26,664 nt of DNA from Chitinispirillaceae bacterium. Lineage in GTDB: Bacteria; Fibrobacterota; Chitinivibrionia; Chitinivibrionales; Chitinispirillaceae. Positions 1 through 8,082 of the stretch are shown piece after piece. The stretch's first letter is position 1. Each line of letters begins with the position of its first letter. The stretch lies in NCBI GenBank assembly GCA_016926315.1, contig JAFGOU010000011.1:1-26664 (forward strand), read 5' to 3'. Below the pieces are notes generated by a model, which was not told the DNA's origin, made no database searches, and saw nothing but the letters and a program-made list of their open reading frames with translations. Position numbers and translations under genes: made by a program.

Positions 1-1067
1 GCTTCCTTGATCATTTTGACTTCGTAGAATAGTGCCCGGTTTGGGATGGCATAGCCGAGACCGTAAATATCCTGATGCTCGTTCGTGCCGCGCAGCTTAT
101 AGTTGGCGCCGTTGAGCTGTATCCCGTTTGAGCGCGTCCACCCGATACGCCTTATGCCGATGCGCGTCGTGAGGAGATCGACCGTCGCGGCCCCGTTTTT
201 CACCGTGGTGCGCAGCGTATAACAATTCGGTGCAAGATGGCTCCAGAGCTTTGGATTCGGAATGGTTATCGACTTGCTGAAGGTGTTCGACGCTAAAGCC
301 GCTATCAAGGCTGTCGCCGTTGCGGTACCGGCTACCGCGCCGGTCACATCAATGATGTCCGAAACGATCGTGCAGTTAGCTGTCACGCCGTCTTCGTTAA
401 TCACCTGTGTTTTCACGTTGACCGCCGCGGATGACTGGCTCACCGACGGATAGGTAACGAACACGCCCCCGCCCGCCACGGTGTTGGCAAAGAGCTCGTG
501 GGTGACGTGCAGCTTATCAGTGATGTGCAACCACGCGTCGCGATACAATCCGCCATATTGCCTGAAATCTACATCTAACTTTCCCGGCGCCCAGCCCGCG
601 TTGGGACGGGTGTCGATCTTGACCGCAATGACGTTTTCTCCCGTAAAAGATACCTGCCCGGTAATATCGAATACAAAGCCCATGTAGCCGCCTTCGTACG
701 ATCCCTTCGACACACCATTCACCCATACCTGTGCCCGCTGCGTCACTCCCTCGAATTCGACGAACACTTTACGCTCTTGATAACCGCTGCCAAGCGAGAA
801 GTGCTTCCGGTACCACGCAACGCCCTGATAGGCGGCATCATTATCAGGGGTGACCCAATCGATGCTGTGGGGTAGAACAACGTTGGTCCATGACCCGTCT
901 CCGAACGAGTTTGCTTCCGCGCCGGCCGCTTCACCTCGATAGTATTTCCAGCCAAGGTTGAAATTCATCTTCACCCTGTTGCTTGCCTGCGAGAAAACCA
1001 TTGAAACCAGACAGAGCAGCACCGCTGCGGTTCCAGCGGAATATGTTACTCCGATTTTCTCCCACAT
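1..1067 (-). CDS. Secreted GH2 glycoside hydrolase (beta-galactosidase-like), N-terminal part
   Basis: The gene runs off the left edge; 355 codons are visible, with no stop. The start at 1067 gives a signal peptide (MWEKIGVTYSAG..., hydrophobic core, ending near VFSQ at about residue 27) and follows a weak GAGG-like ribosome site. Residues ~30-165 look like the GH2 sugar-binding jelly roll (PHSIDW, WYRKHF, VWVNG, GGYMGF). Residues ~170-300 are the Ig-like domain. From ~315 the catalytic barrel begins with LNGANYKLRGTNEHQD followed by GLGYAIP, the usual beta-galactosidase entry motif (known family: LKGVNRHQD). The catalytic glutamates lie outside the window, so the substrate is not proven. Beta-galactosidase or another GH2 activity is possible. 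The gene lies 130 bp downstream of the GH43 gene on the same strand and is probably co-transcribed, which favours removal of galactose from oligosaccharides. Confidence 0.85.
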   Translation of the reverse strand, partial: MWEKIGVTYSAGTAAVLLCLVSMVFSQASNRVKMNFNLGWKYYRGEAAGAEANSFGDGSWTNVVLPHSIDWVTPDNDAAYQGVAWYRKHFSLGSGYQERKVFVEFEGVTQRAQVWVNGVSKGSYEGGYMGFVFDITGQVSFTGENVIAVKIDTRPNAGWAPGKLDVDFRQYGGLYRDAWLHITDKLHVTHELFANTVAGGGVFVTYPSVSQSSAAVNVKTQVINEDGVTANCTIVSDIIDVTGAVAGTATATALIAALASNTFSKSITIPNPKLWSHLAPNCYTLRTTVKNGAATVDLLTTRIGIRRIGWTRSNGIQLNGANYKLRGTNEHQDIYGLGYAIPNRALFYEVKMIKE

Positions 1068-1115
1068 GGCATACCTCGCAGTAAAACGCCATCACCAGGG
1101 ACGGCGGCATCAGGA

Positions 1116-1132
1116 ACACGGCAGAGCCGTGT
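1116..1132 (-). other. Hairpin between the GH43 and GH2 genes
   Basis: A perfect 7-bp stem (ACACGGC/GCCGTGT) with a 3-nt loop lies in the 130-bp gap between the GH43 stop and the GH2 start. No U-run follows it on the minus strand, so it is at best a weak terminator, an RNA-processing site or a stability element that could set the GH43:GH2 ratio. Nothing else is visible in this gap. Confidence 0.35.
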
Positions 1133-1197
1133 GATAATTCGATGAGAGCAAAAAAAGAATTGCCCTACGCCGGTGCATAATTGAACCCTTCCATCAC

Positions 1198-2883
1198 TCA
1201 TCTGATAAAACCGATTCTATGGACCTCGGAAGACCTGCCTGTCGTTACTTTCAAAAAATAGTACCCATTTGGCAGATTCTTCTCCGGCAATTGGATCGAG
1301 GCCGCAGTGGAAGAACTTGTAATGTTTCTGCTAAACAGCATACGGCCGTCGATGGAAAAGAGGTCAAAGGTCATATTTGTATTCGGCCTGGAAATAAAAA
1401 CAGAACGGGTTGCCGGATTAAATTGTATTCGGCGGGCCGGTTTTGTATCTGATCGCACTGAAACCGGATCGGTACAAATCAGGGAAAATTCGTCCATCAT
1501 ACACGTGCCGCCTCCCGCATTGGACGCGCTCACAACGGCCTTCCCGCTTGATATTTTAATATTTGGTATGCTTACCTCCGTCCAATTGCTCGCATTGGAG
1601 GATTTCACCATTTCAGAGCCGCCGAAATCGGATATGGCAATCTGGCCATTACCCTGAACCCAGGCTTTCAATTCATAGGTACCGTCGGGAATACTGGCTA
1701 TGGTCGAGTTTTCGGGTATTCTTTGGGTCGCCTTCGCGCCCGAACCCAGGCTCAGGCAGAAATCGCCCGCACGATAAGATCCATTAGCATTCCGGTCATT
1801 GCCTTCCCATCCTATTACAGAGCTTACCGTAATCCGGTCGGCTTCAAAACAGGGGTTCAAAATGTAGTTGTTCCTCGGCCCGACTTTCCATGTACCCTTA
1901 ACGGCGTCTATTGACCACTGAGACAATGAATGAAATGTGCATGTCGTACCCTCGATGGTAACCGGGCACCACTGGTTGTACCCTATACCGTTGCCGGTAT
2001 TGTTACACCAGCGATCACCACAGTAGATAACGGTGGTATCTACCGTACCGTTAACCGTTATGAAAAAGCCGCTTTGAGTAACATGGGCGTAATCAAGATC
2101 AGTGTTGATCATTATGGCTTCTTTATTATACTTTCCCACGATATTGTCGGATGATATGTAATAGCAATGAGAGGTATTCCATCCATGCAGATCGCCGGAA
2201 CATGCGTAATATCTACCCTTATAATTGAACATGCAGTTGCCTTCCCGACCGGCACCACTGAATATCTCGACCGTCCGTTCACAGGCCAAATAATCGGAAC
2301 TACGAATTGGAATCACGTACACATGACTGCGTCCGCTCATGCTTGAAGCGATGATATAGGGCGTTCCGTCATCATCAATGAAAGTGGTTGCATCACCGGT
2401 ACCGTTGTTGACCAAGGGAGACGGAGTCTCAACATGGTGCTGCGTAAATGGACCGGTCGGAGAATCGCTGGTGGCGAATACAACACTGTTGTTCGCCTGC
2501 GCGATAAGCACGTATTTTTTCGTGTTTTTGTTGTAGGCAACATTGGGGCCGCAAAACCAGCCGCCGTAACGGAATACCGCACCTTCAAATTTCCAATTAA
2601 CAAGGTCTTTTGACGTGTAGCATGAAGCCGATCCCGAAGGTGTGCGGGCGTTGCTCCCCGTCCATGTGTTATAGTAAGTTGTCGCGCTACCGTATATGGA
2701 TCCGTACATATACCAGGTATCTCCCAACTTGAGCGTTCCGCCACGCTGTACGTACATCGGATTGCCGTCCGTATCTTTCCAGAAGACATCGTTCTGGATC
2801 ATCTGACTGAATACCGATTCATGTAGCGCAAATAGCACCAGCATAGAAGTCAATGTCAGTTTGATACTTGATTTTCCGCACAT
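1198..2883 (-). CDS. Secreted GH43 enzyme, exo-beta-1,3-galactanase type (GH43_24-like), with CBM-like and sorting domains
   Basis: 561 aa; the start is fixed by AAGGAG 7 nt upstream. Signal peptide 1-27. Five-bladed GH43 domain ~28-330: D164 in GDATTFIDDDG is the conserved Asp, E214 in GREGN is the general acid, and VTQSGFF with Q270 followed by IYCGDRW is the hallmark of subfamily 24. In the fungal enzyme Pc1,3Gal43A a Gln replaces the usual catalytic Asp; the E-to-Q spacing there (208/263) is close to that here (214/270). The region aligning with the ERPKV segment of that family reads CGPNV, so one substrate-contacting Glu seems absent. Residues ~338-472 form a jelly-roll CBM-like domain (NYILNPCFEAD...). 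Residues ~485-561 are a T9SS type A-like sorting domain (LFSIDGRMLFSRN, LPNGYYFLKV). The expected role is release of galactose from beta-1,3-galactan of arabinogalactan. It is the first gene of a unit with GH2, under the leader copy at 2912-3330. Confidence 0.85.
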   Translation of the reverse strand: MCGKSSIKLTLTSMLVLFALHESVFSQMIQNDVFWKDTDGNPMYVQRGGTLKLGDTWYMYGSIYGSATTYYNTWTGSNARTPSGSASCYTSKDLVNWKFEGAVFRYGGWFCGPNVAYNKNTKKYVLIAQANNSVVFATSDSPTGPFTQHHVETPSPLVNNGTGDATTFIDDDGTPYIIASSMSGRSHVYVIPIRSSDYLACERTVEIFSGAGREGNCMFNYKGRYYACSGDLHGWNTSHCYYISSDNIVGKYNKEAIMINTDLDYAHVTQSGFFITVNGTVDTTVIYCGDRWCNNTGNGIGYNQWCPVTIEGTTCTFHSLSQWSIDAVKGTWKVGPRNNYILNPCFEADRITVSSVIGWEGNDRNANGSYRAGDFCLSLGSGAKATQRIPENSTIASIPDGTYELKAWVQGNGQIAISDFGGSEMVKSSNASNWTEVSIPNIKISSGKAVVSASNAGGGTCMMDEFSLICTDPVSVRSDTKPARRIQFNPATRSVFISRPNTNMTFDLFSIDGRMLFSRNITSSSTAASIQLPEKNLPNGYYFLKVTTGRSSEVHRIGFIR

Positions 2884-2924
2884 ATCAGTTCTCCTTGGTT
2901 TAACGTTTAAATAACAACGGCAAG

Positions 2925-2948
2925 TCAGGCGGCTGTGCGTGTATTCAT
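2925..2948 (-). pseudogene. Relic start / 7-codon upstream ORF before the GH43 gene
   Basis: On the minus strand AGGGAG, a 6-nt spacer and ATG open a frame reading MNTRTAA then TGA, continuing LAVVI before a second stop. The matching stretch of copy B is the true start of the esterase gene and reads MSKRPAACLAVLI after the same AGGGAG-N6-ATG. The homology therefore runs through about 13 codons, with TGT changed to TGA. It is either dead sequence carried along with a captured promoter or a translated leader peptide 40 nt upstream of the GH43 start. Confidence 0.65.
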
Positions 2949-3070
2949 CAGTAACTCCCTTCAGAGTCTGTATAAGAAAATTTACGCTTTTTGCGTAGAT
3001 TTAGTAAGCTGCAGACTCCTATCCCGCCAAGCTGGGAAAGTTATATTGACTATATTTTCCTCTTAGAACT

Positions 3071-3076
3071 AATATA
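3071..3076 (-). promoter_or_regulatory. Candidate -10 element in leader copy A
   Basis: TATATT on the minus strand lies in a block conserved with copy B (GTTATATTAGTTCT here, CTTATATTAAATCT at 9673-9686). No good -35 hexamer is visible at the right distance, which would fit an activator-dependent promoter. The inverted repeat at 3127-3144 lies ~50 bp upstream. Confidence 0.4.
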
Positions 3077-3126
3077 ACGAAAATTTGAAAGTGAGCACTG
3101 AATTTATTGGTTTCTTTCCAAATTTC

Positions 3127-3144
3127 GTTGACCATAAGATCAAC
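3127..3144. promoter_or_regulatory. 18-bp inverted repeat, candidate operator (copy A)
   Basis: GTTGACCATAAGATCAAC: 7-bp arms pairing at 6 of 7 positions around a 4-bp centre. The same element occurs at 9735-9752 with a different centre and otherwise the same arms, although the surrounding DNA has diverged. A half-site in the opposite orientation (GGTCAAC) lies at 3314-3320. The position ~50 bp upstream of the TATATT element suits an activator or a looping repressor; the regulator is not in the window. Confidence 0.55.
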
Positions 3145-3594
3145 AGTAATAATTTTTTATAATTTATATGGCCTTAAAAATGAACATGCCTTAACCATAT
3201 TAAAACCATATTTAACATATACTTATAATTTATTTTTTTACTTTTATGGTCATCCATTTCACTCTTTTAGCATCATGATTGGTATTGTGTACAAAAAAAT
3301 ATTGTAATTTTCTGGTCAACACTTTGTAGCTCTGCCGGCGCAAAAATAAAGATACGTTCCGTCTTTAACGGCACACGATGAGCCTGTAACAAAAGAGACC
3401 TGGTCATTTACGTTTCCTCACTGAGCCCTCTGAACCATCCATCCAGCCGCATGTCGGCATTACCGGCATCCGCTTATCACTCAGACCTATGGTTCTGACA
3501 GTACACCGTTCGCCGCTGGGTTACCATCAAACGCAACGCAGGAAGGATTTCCATCCTTTCCCCATGCGACTCGAGCCTATCTGCCGAAGGGGTT

Positions 3595-4740
<1,146 letters not shown>

Positions 4741-4785
4741 TCAGGATATTTATTCTCCGAACTTCACGGGTTACGGCTGCAACCA

Positions 4786-6486
4786 TTATCGTAAATTCAC
4801 ATATCCGCTTTTTATCAATCCATTATCTTCAAGCTTTACCATATAAATTCCGGTTTTGAGCCTGTTGAGAGCCAGATCGGCTTTTCCCGTTTCGGAGATA
4901 TTGATTTTTTTGTAAAGCACCTTTTTACCATCGAGAGCAAAAATAGTTACCATCAGCCTTTTCGATGCGGTTGCCTGAATACAAAGCAGGTTTTCTGCTG
5001 TGAGGTGGAAAGAGGGGCCCTTTGATTCTTGTGCTTTCCGCATGGTTGAAATGATGATTGGAGTTGTTGCGCCGGGGATAACACAGGTAACAACCGATTG
5101 CGCCGGAGAGGCGATATTCAACTGTTTATTTGAGATCTGGACATCCGGCCGGGTGGTAAGGCTTCCCGGAAGCGAGAAGAGATATACTTTAGCCGAGGCG
5201 CCGATCGGGGAACATTTTGATAAATCAAACACATAGTTGCTGCTTGTTGTTGTACCGTTTCTCGTCACTATTACAAGATTACCGTTTGGAACAAGAGCGG
5301 CAATAGTATTCGCATTGTTGCTGGAAATAATCTGTGACCCCGGTTTAATAAATCTGCTGAACGCAGCATGCATGTAATATCGCACATTATAGGAAAAGGT
5401 TTGCGCCGTCAGGTTGTTTTTGATAGTGCACCAGTCACCACCGCTCATGTCGCACACCTGCCAGTCAAGCCACGCTTCAGATTTCATATCGCGGAGGTCC
5501 CTGATTATCACATCGGCCATAAATAGTGCTATGTTCTGGCCCCCGGTTCCGCCCAGCGGTCCGGCTTCCGATTGCCAGAGCCTTTTGTTGAGCGAGGACA
5601 CTTTCTGGGCAAATTTTGCCCTGTCATTACCTCCCGAATAGCTGTGTACGTTAAGCTGGGATAAATAGGAAAGAGCCGATTGAGTATAGGCGTTGGCGGA
5701 GGTAACTCCCATTGTGATTGATGTTTCATCTGATGCGCTTACCGTTGTCGTGGAAGAAAGCCCTTTTGCAGCGATGGATTTTCCTAATTCAACGATCATT
5801 TTTGATTGATAACTGGTAGAAAATTTGCACCCTTCCTGAGTAGCGCCGGCTTTCCACCAGTTGGAACTCGGTTCATTAAAAGGTTCAATTGTCCTGAATG
5901 TGATATTCCAGGTATCTTTGAAATGTTTAACTACTTCCGTAAGATATTCTGCGAAATCATCATAATAATCGTCTTTGAGATTTTCTGAACCATCGGTATT
6001 TCCGGCAGTACAGCCGCTTTTCGTCATCCACCAGGGAGGAGAATTGGAGAAAGCTTCATAAATAGGTTCTTTTACACGGGCATGTATTCCAAGCAGTATG
6101 GCGCGTTGACCGGGGTCGGCATTCCAATCATAGGGACCGCTTTCCGTCGGCTTATATCCAGGCACAATGGTAGAGTTACCGGATTTATTCAGATGCGCAT
6201 TTGAATGGCCTGGTTTATTATCGCCGCCTCCAATATTATACCTGAAAATGGTGTATCCAAGTCCTGTGTCGGGATCGACAATCGCCCCGATAAGTCTGGC
6301 CCTGTTTGCTTCGCTCCATTTTCCCGCCTGAACCGCCCACCAGCACAAACTGGTTCCCCACCCTTCAAATTTCTGGTATTTGATCGAGGGGTCGACAACC
6401 ACAGCAGTCTGTGAATGGATCGTCACCGGGAATACAATAAACGGAAAAATCATGATCATCCTCAATATCTTATTTTTTTTAGACAT
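4786..6486 (-). CDS. Secreted GH30 enzyme, endo-beta-1,6-galactanase type, with sorting domain
   Basis: 566 aa; start supported by GAGGAGAG 4-5 nt upstream. Signal peptide 1-26. The mature protein begins with FEGWGTSLCWWA, the typical entry of GH30 endo-1,6-galactanases. The (beta/alpha)8 barrel has acid/base E205 in EPFNEPSSNWW, followed by TQEGC, and nucleophile E307 in WQSEAGPLGG. A beta-sandwich side domain follows to ~472, and a T9SS type A-like sorting domain occupies ~495-566 (IFALDGKKVLYKK, LKTGIYMVKL). The NEP.SNWW..G..QEGC arrangement favours the beta-1,6-galactanase subfamily over glucuronoxylanase or glucosylceramidase members, but the subfamily is inferred. It would cut the beta-1,6-galactan side chains of type II arabinogalactan, complementing the GH43 enzyme. 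It lies between GH53 and the CE1-like esterase in one unit; its composition is visibly more AT-rich than GH53. Confidence 0.85.
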   Translation of the reverse strand: MSKKNKILRMIMIFPFIVFPVTIHSQTAVVVDPSIKYQKFEGWGTSLCWWAVQAGKWSEANRARLIGAIVDPDTGLGYTIFRYNIGGGDNKPGHSNAHLNKSGNSTIVPGYKPTESGPYDWNADPGQRAILLGIHARVKEPIYEAFSNSPPWWMTKSGCTAGNTDGSENLKDDYYDDFAEYLTEVVKHFKDTWNITFRTIEPFNEPSSNWWKAGATQEGCKFSTSYQSKMIVELGKSIAAKGLSSTTTVSASDETSITMGVTSANAYTQSALSYLSQLNVHSYSGGNDRAKFAQKVSSLNKRLWQSEAGPLGGTGGQNIALFMADVIIRDLRDMKSEAWLDWQVCDMSGGDWCTIKNNLTAQTFSYNVRYYMHAAFSRFIKPGSQIISSNNANTIAALVPNGNLVIVTRNGTTTSSNYVFDLSKCSPIGASAKVYLFSLPGSLTTRPDVQISNKQLNIASPAQSVVTCVIPGATTPIIISTMRKAQESKGPSFHLTAENLLCIQATASKRLMVTIFALDGKKVLYKKINISETGKADLALNRLKTGIYMVKLEDNGLIKSGYVNLR

Positions 6487-6622
6487 CGTTCTCTCCTCTT
6501 TTTCGTTGAGCTACATGCAGTTTCAGGTGCAATCCCCGATGGTATCGCCGTGAGCCGATGACGGACTCCTTCGGGAGGACAATCATGTCGAAAGGCACAT
6601 TTCTTTTTCCCAGATTCAACAG

Positions 6623-8032
6623 TTATTCCTGTTTAACAATCCCCTGCGTCGCTTGAACTGTCCGATGCACTACAAGCGATACGATATAATAACCGGGCGG
6701 CAATGTACGCTGCATTGTTGCGCTGTTAACGGAATTTACCCCCTTCATTCCTTCGGTGTGCAGTTGTCCCATCAGCCGTCCCGCGCTATTGTAGAGCTTT
6801 ATCTCTACACTGGACTTCGCCGGAGCGGTGTACCGCAACGGTTCGACGCCATTGAGCCAGGCCGAAAGGTTGTTGATCGCATACCCGCCCAACAATTCCG
6901 GCCGCGCCGGACCTGCTGCAAAATTTGTATTCGTGAGCCCTGCCAGCCCGTAGTCCTTGTACATCTGATCGTAGAGGGCGAGCTGCGACGTCGGCACGTA
7001 GGTACTGCCGGATTGAGTCACGAGGGCACCCGTGTTCCAGGAACTGCTAGACATGGTCGCTTCCCAGAAGAACGTACCGATGCCAGCCTGATTCGGCAGG
7101 TTGAAATTGACATCGTTGATCTCGCGAATAAAGCCTCCGATCTCCGCGGCGAAGATTTTGATATTCGGGAATTTGGCGACAAGGCCTTCCTGCACGGTCT
7201 GCCATATCATTTTCGTCTTGGTCGCGCTGGTCTTATCCCCCTGGTAGGTCGCGTAACAGGACTCACCGAAGGCATCGATCGTCGTATACTTCAGCGCGTT
7301 AGTCAACCATGTGACGCTGGTTGAGAGCGCCGCCTTTCCATCCGTATGGTCGCCACCCTTGGCAATGTGGAAAGAGGTCATGATTTTCGGATCGACTTCC
7401 TTTACCGCATCGACCCCGGCCTTCAGAAGGGCACCGAGATTCGCCCAGTTCGACGTGCTTCCGTTGACCGGATTGGTGCCTGTCGGTTCTCCCTTGGAGT
7501 CACAACGATGGATTAGCATACCCGGTGTCGTTTCGTTGCCTATCTGCACCATATCGGGGCGAGCGCCACCCGCGATGAGCTGCGTTATGGCATCCTTGGT
7601 GTAGTCATGAACGGCCTGGGCAAGCTGTGCGATGGTCGTGTATTTCTGCCAGATTATCGGAACGCACTGCTTGCCCGGATCGGCCCAGTTGTCGCTATAG
7701 TGAAAATCAACGAGAAAACTCATGCCGGCCGCTTTGACCTGCTTCCCGAAGGCGATCGTGTGGGCGAGGTCGCACGCGCCCGATGTTTTGTCGTATCCGT
7801 CCGCGGCCTTAGGATCGACGAAGGTCCGCAGACGGACCGCGTTGATGCCATGCTCTTTCAGGAGGTTGAGCAGGTTTACCCGTGTTTGCGCCGGTTGCGT
7901 TCCCACAAACGAAATGTCCACCCCGAGCATATAGGGCTCGGTACGTTTCGCCGCCGACGCTCCGGACGAAAAACACAGCACCGCCATGAGGACCAGCGTG
8001 GTTCCAATACCTGTGCCGAGCTTCCGTATCAT
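6623..8032 (-). CDS. Secreted GH53 endo-beta-1,4-galactanase with C-terminal sorting domain
   Basis: 469 aa. The frame is open to 8080, but the start at 8032 follows GGAGGAGGAAGGG and gives a signal peptide (MIRKLGTGIG...GASAA, ~28 aa). GH53 signatures in order: YMLGVDISFV, VRLRTFVDP, DFHYSDNWADPGKQ, acid/base E167 in VQIGNETTPG, GESCYATYQG, and nucleophile E297 in IFAAEIGGF. The catalytic domain ends near 385. A sorting-type beta-sandwich follows (~395-469: VEIKLYNSAGRLMGQL, LPPGYYIVSL). The family cleaves beta-1,4-galactan, the side chains of pectic rhamnogalacturonan I and type I arabinogalactan. The gene starts 50 bp after the stop of the esterase at 8083 and is in the same unit. A 136-bp gap with no recognisable element separates it from GH30. 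Confidence 0.93.
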   Translation of the reverse strand: MIRKLGTGIGTTLVLMAVLCFSSGASAAKRTEPYMLGVDISFVGTQPAQTRVNLLNLLKEHGINAVRLRTFVDPKAADGYDKTSGACDLAHTIAFGKQVKAAGMSFLVDFHYSDNWADPGKQCVPIIWQKYTTIAQLAQAVHDYTKDAITQLIAGGARPDMVQIGNETTPGMLIHRCDSKGEPTGTNPVNGSTSNWANLGALLKAGVDAVKEVDPKIMTSFHIAKGGDHTDGKAALSTSVTWLTNALKYTTIDAFGESCYATYQGDKTSATKTKMIWQTVQEGLVAKFPNIKIFAAEIGGFIREINDVNFNLPNQAGIGTFFWEATMSSSSWNTGALVTQSGSTYVPTSQLALYDQMYKDYGLAGLTNTNFAAGPARPELLGGYAINNLSAWLNGVEPLRYTAPAKSSVEIKLYNSAGRLMGQLHTEGMKGVNSVNSATMQRTLPPGYYIVSLVVHRTVQATQGIVKQE

Positions 8033-8082
8033 AACCCTTCCTCCTCCCGGTGTGATTGCTATGTCCAAAACCGTGATCATTT

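Larger units (their letters stand above)
2912..3330 (-). repeat. Duplicated promoter/leader region, copy A
   Basis: Read side by side, 2912-3330 and 9524-9935 are diverged direct repeats in the same orientation. The first ~240 bp align almost without gaps. Shared blocks include AACGGCAAG.CAGGCGGCTG, CATCAG.AACTCCCTT, AGAGTCTGT, a TTGAC...CTC.TAGA..TAATATAA block, TTTCGTTGACCA.AAGATCAACAG and, ~170 bp further, CTGGTCAACACT. Each copy sits immediately upstream of a minus-strand transcription unit for secreted carbohydrate enzymes. This copy contains a relic start codon region (2925-2948), so it was probably copied from a gene like the one at 8083-9558 and now drives the GH43 gene. The central part is strongly AT-rich. 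Confidence 0.8.
2884..3594. other. 711-bp intergenic region
   Basis: No convincing gene is present. 2884-2911 is the ribosome-binding segment of the GH43 gene. 2912-3330 is a very AT-rich leader that repeats the one at 9524-9935. 3331-3594 is of more average composition; it holds a hairpin near 3541-3559 (GGAAGGAT/ATCCTTTCC with one bulge, no U-run), which could mark the 3' end of the esterase transcript, and otherwise nothing I recognise. A 66-codon open frame on the plus strand at 3107-3307 is low-complexity AT-rich sequence without a ribosome site. Confidence 0.6.

Noticed and set aside
3107..3307. A 66-codon plus-strand frame in the intergenic region
   Set aside because: It is AT-rich low-complexity sequence inside the duplicated leader. 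The corresponding region of the other copy has no such frame, and no ribosome site precedes it.
8033..8080. GH53 start at 8080
   Set aside because: The ATG at 8032 is preceded by GGAGGAGG and begins a proper signal peptide; the longer form would overlap the ribosome site.
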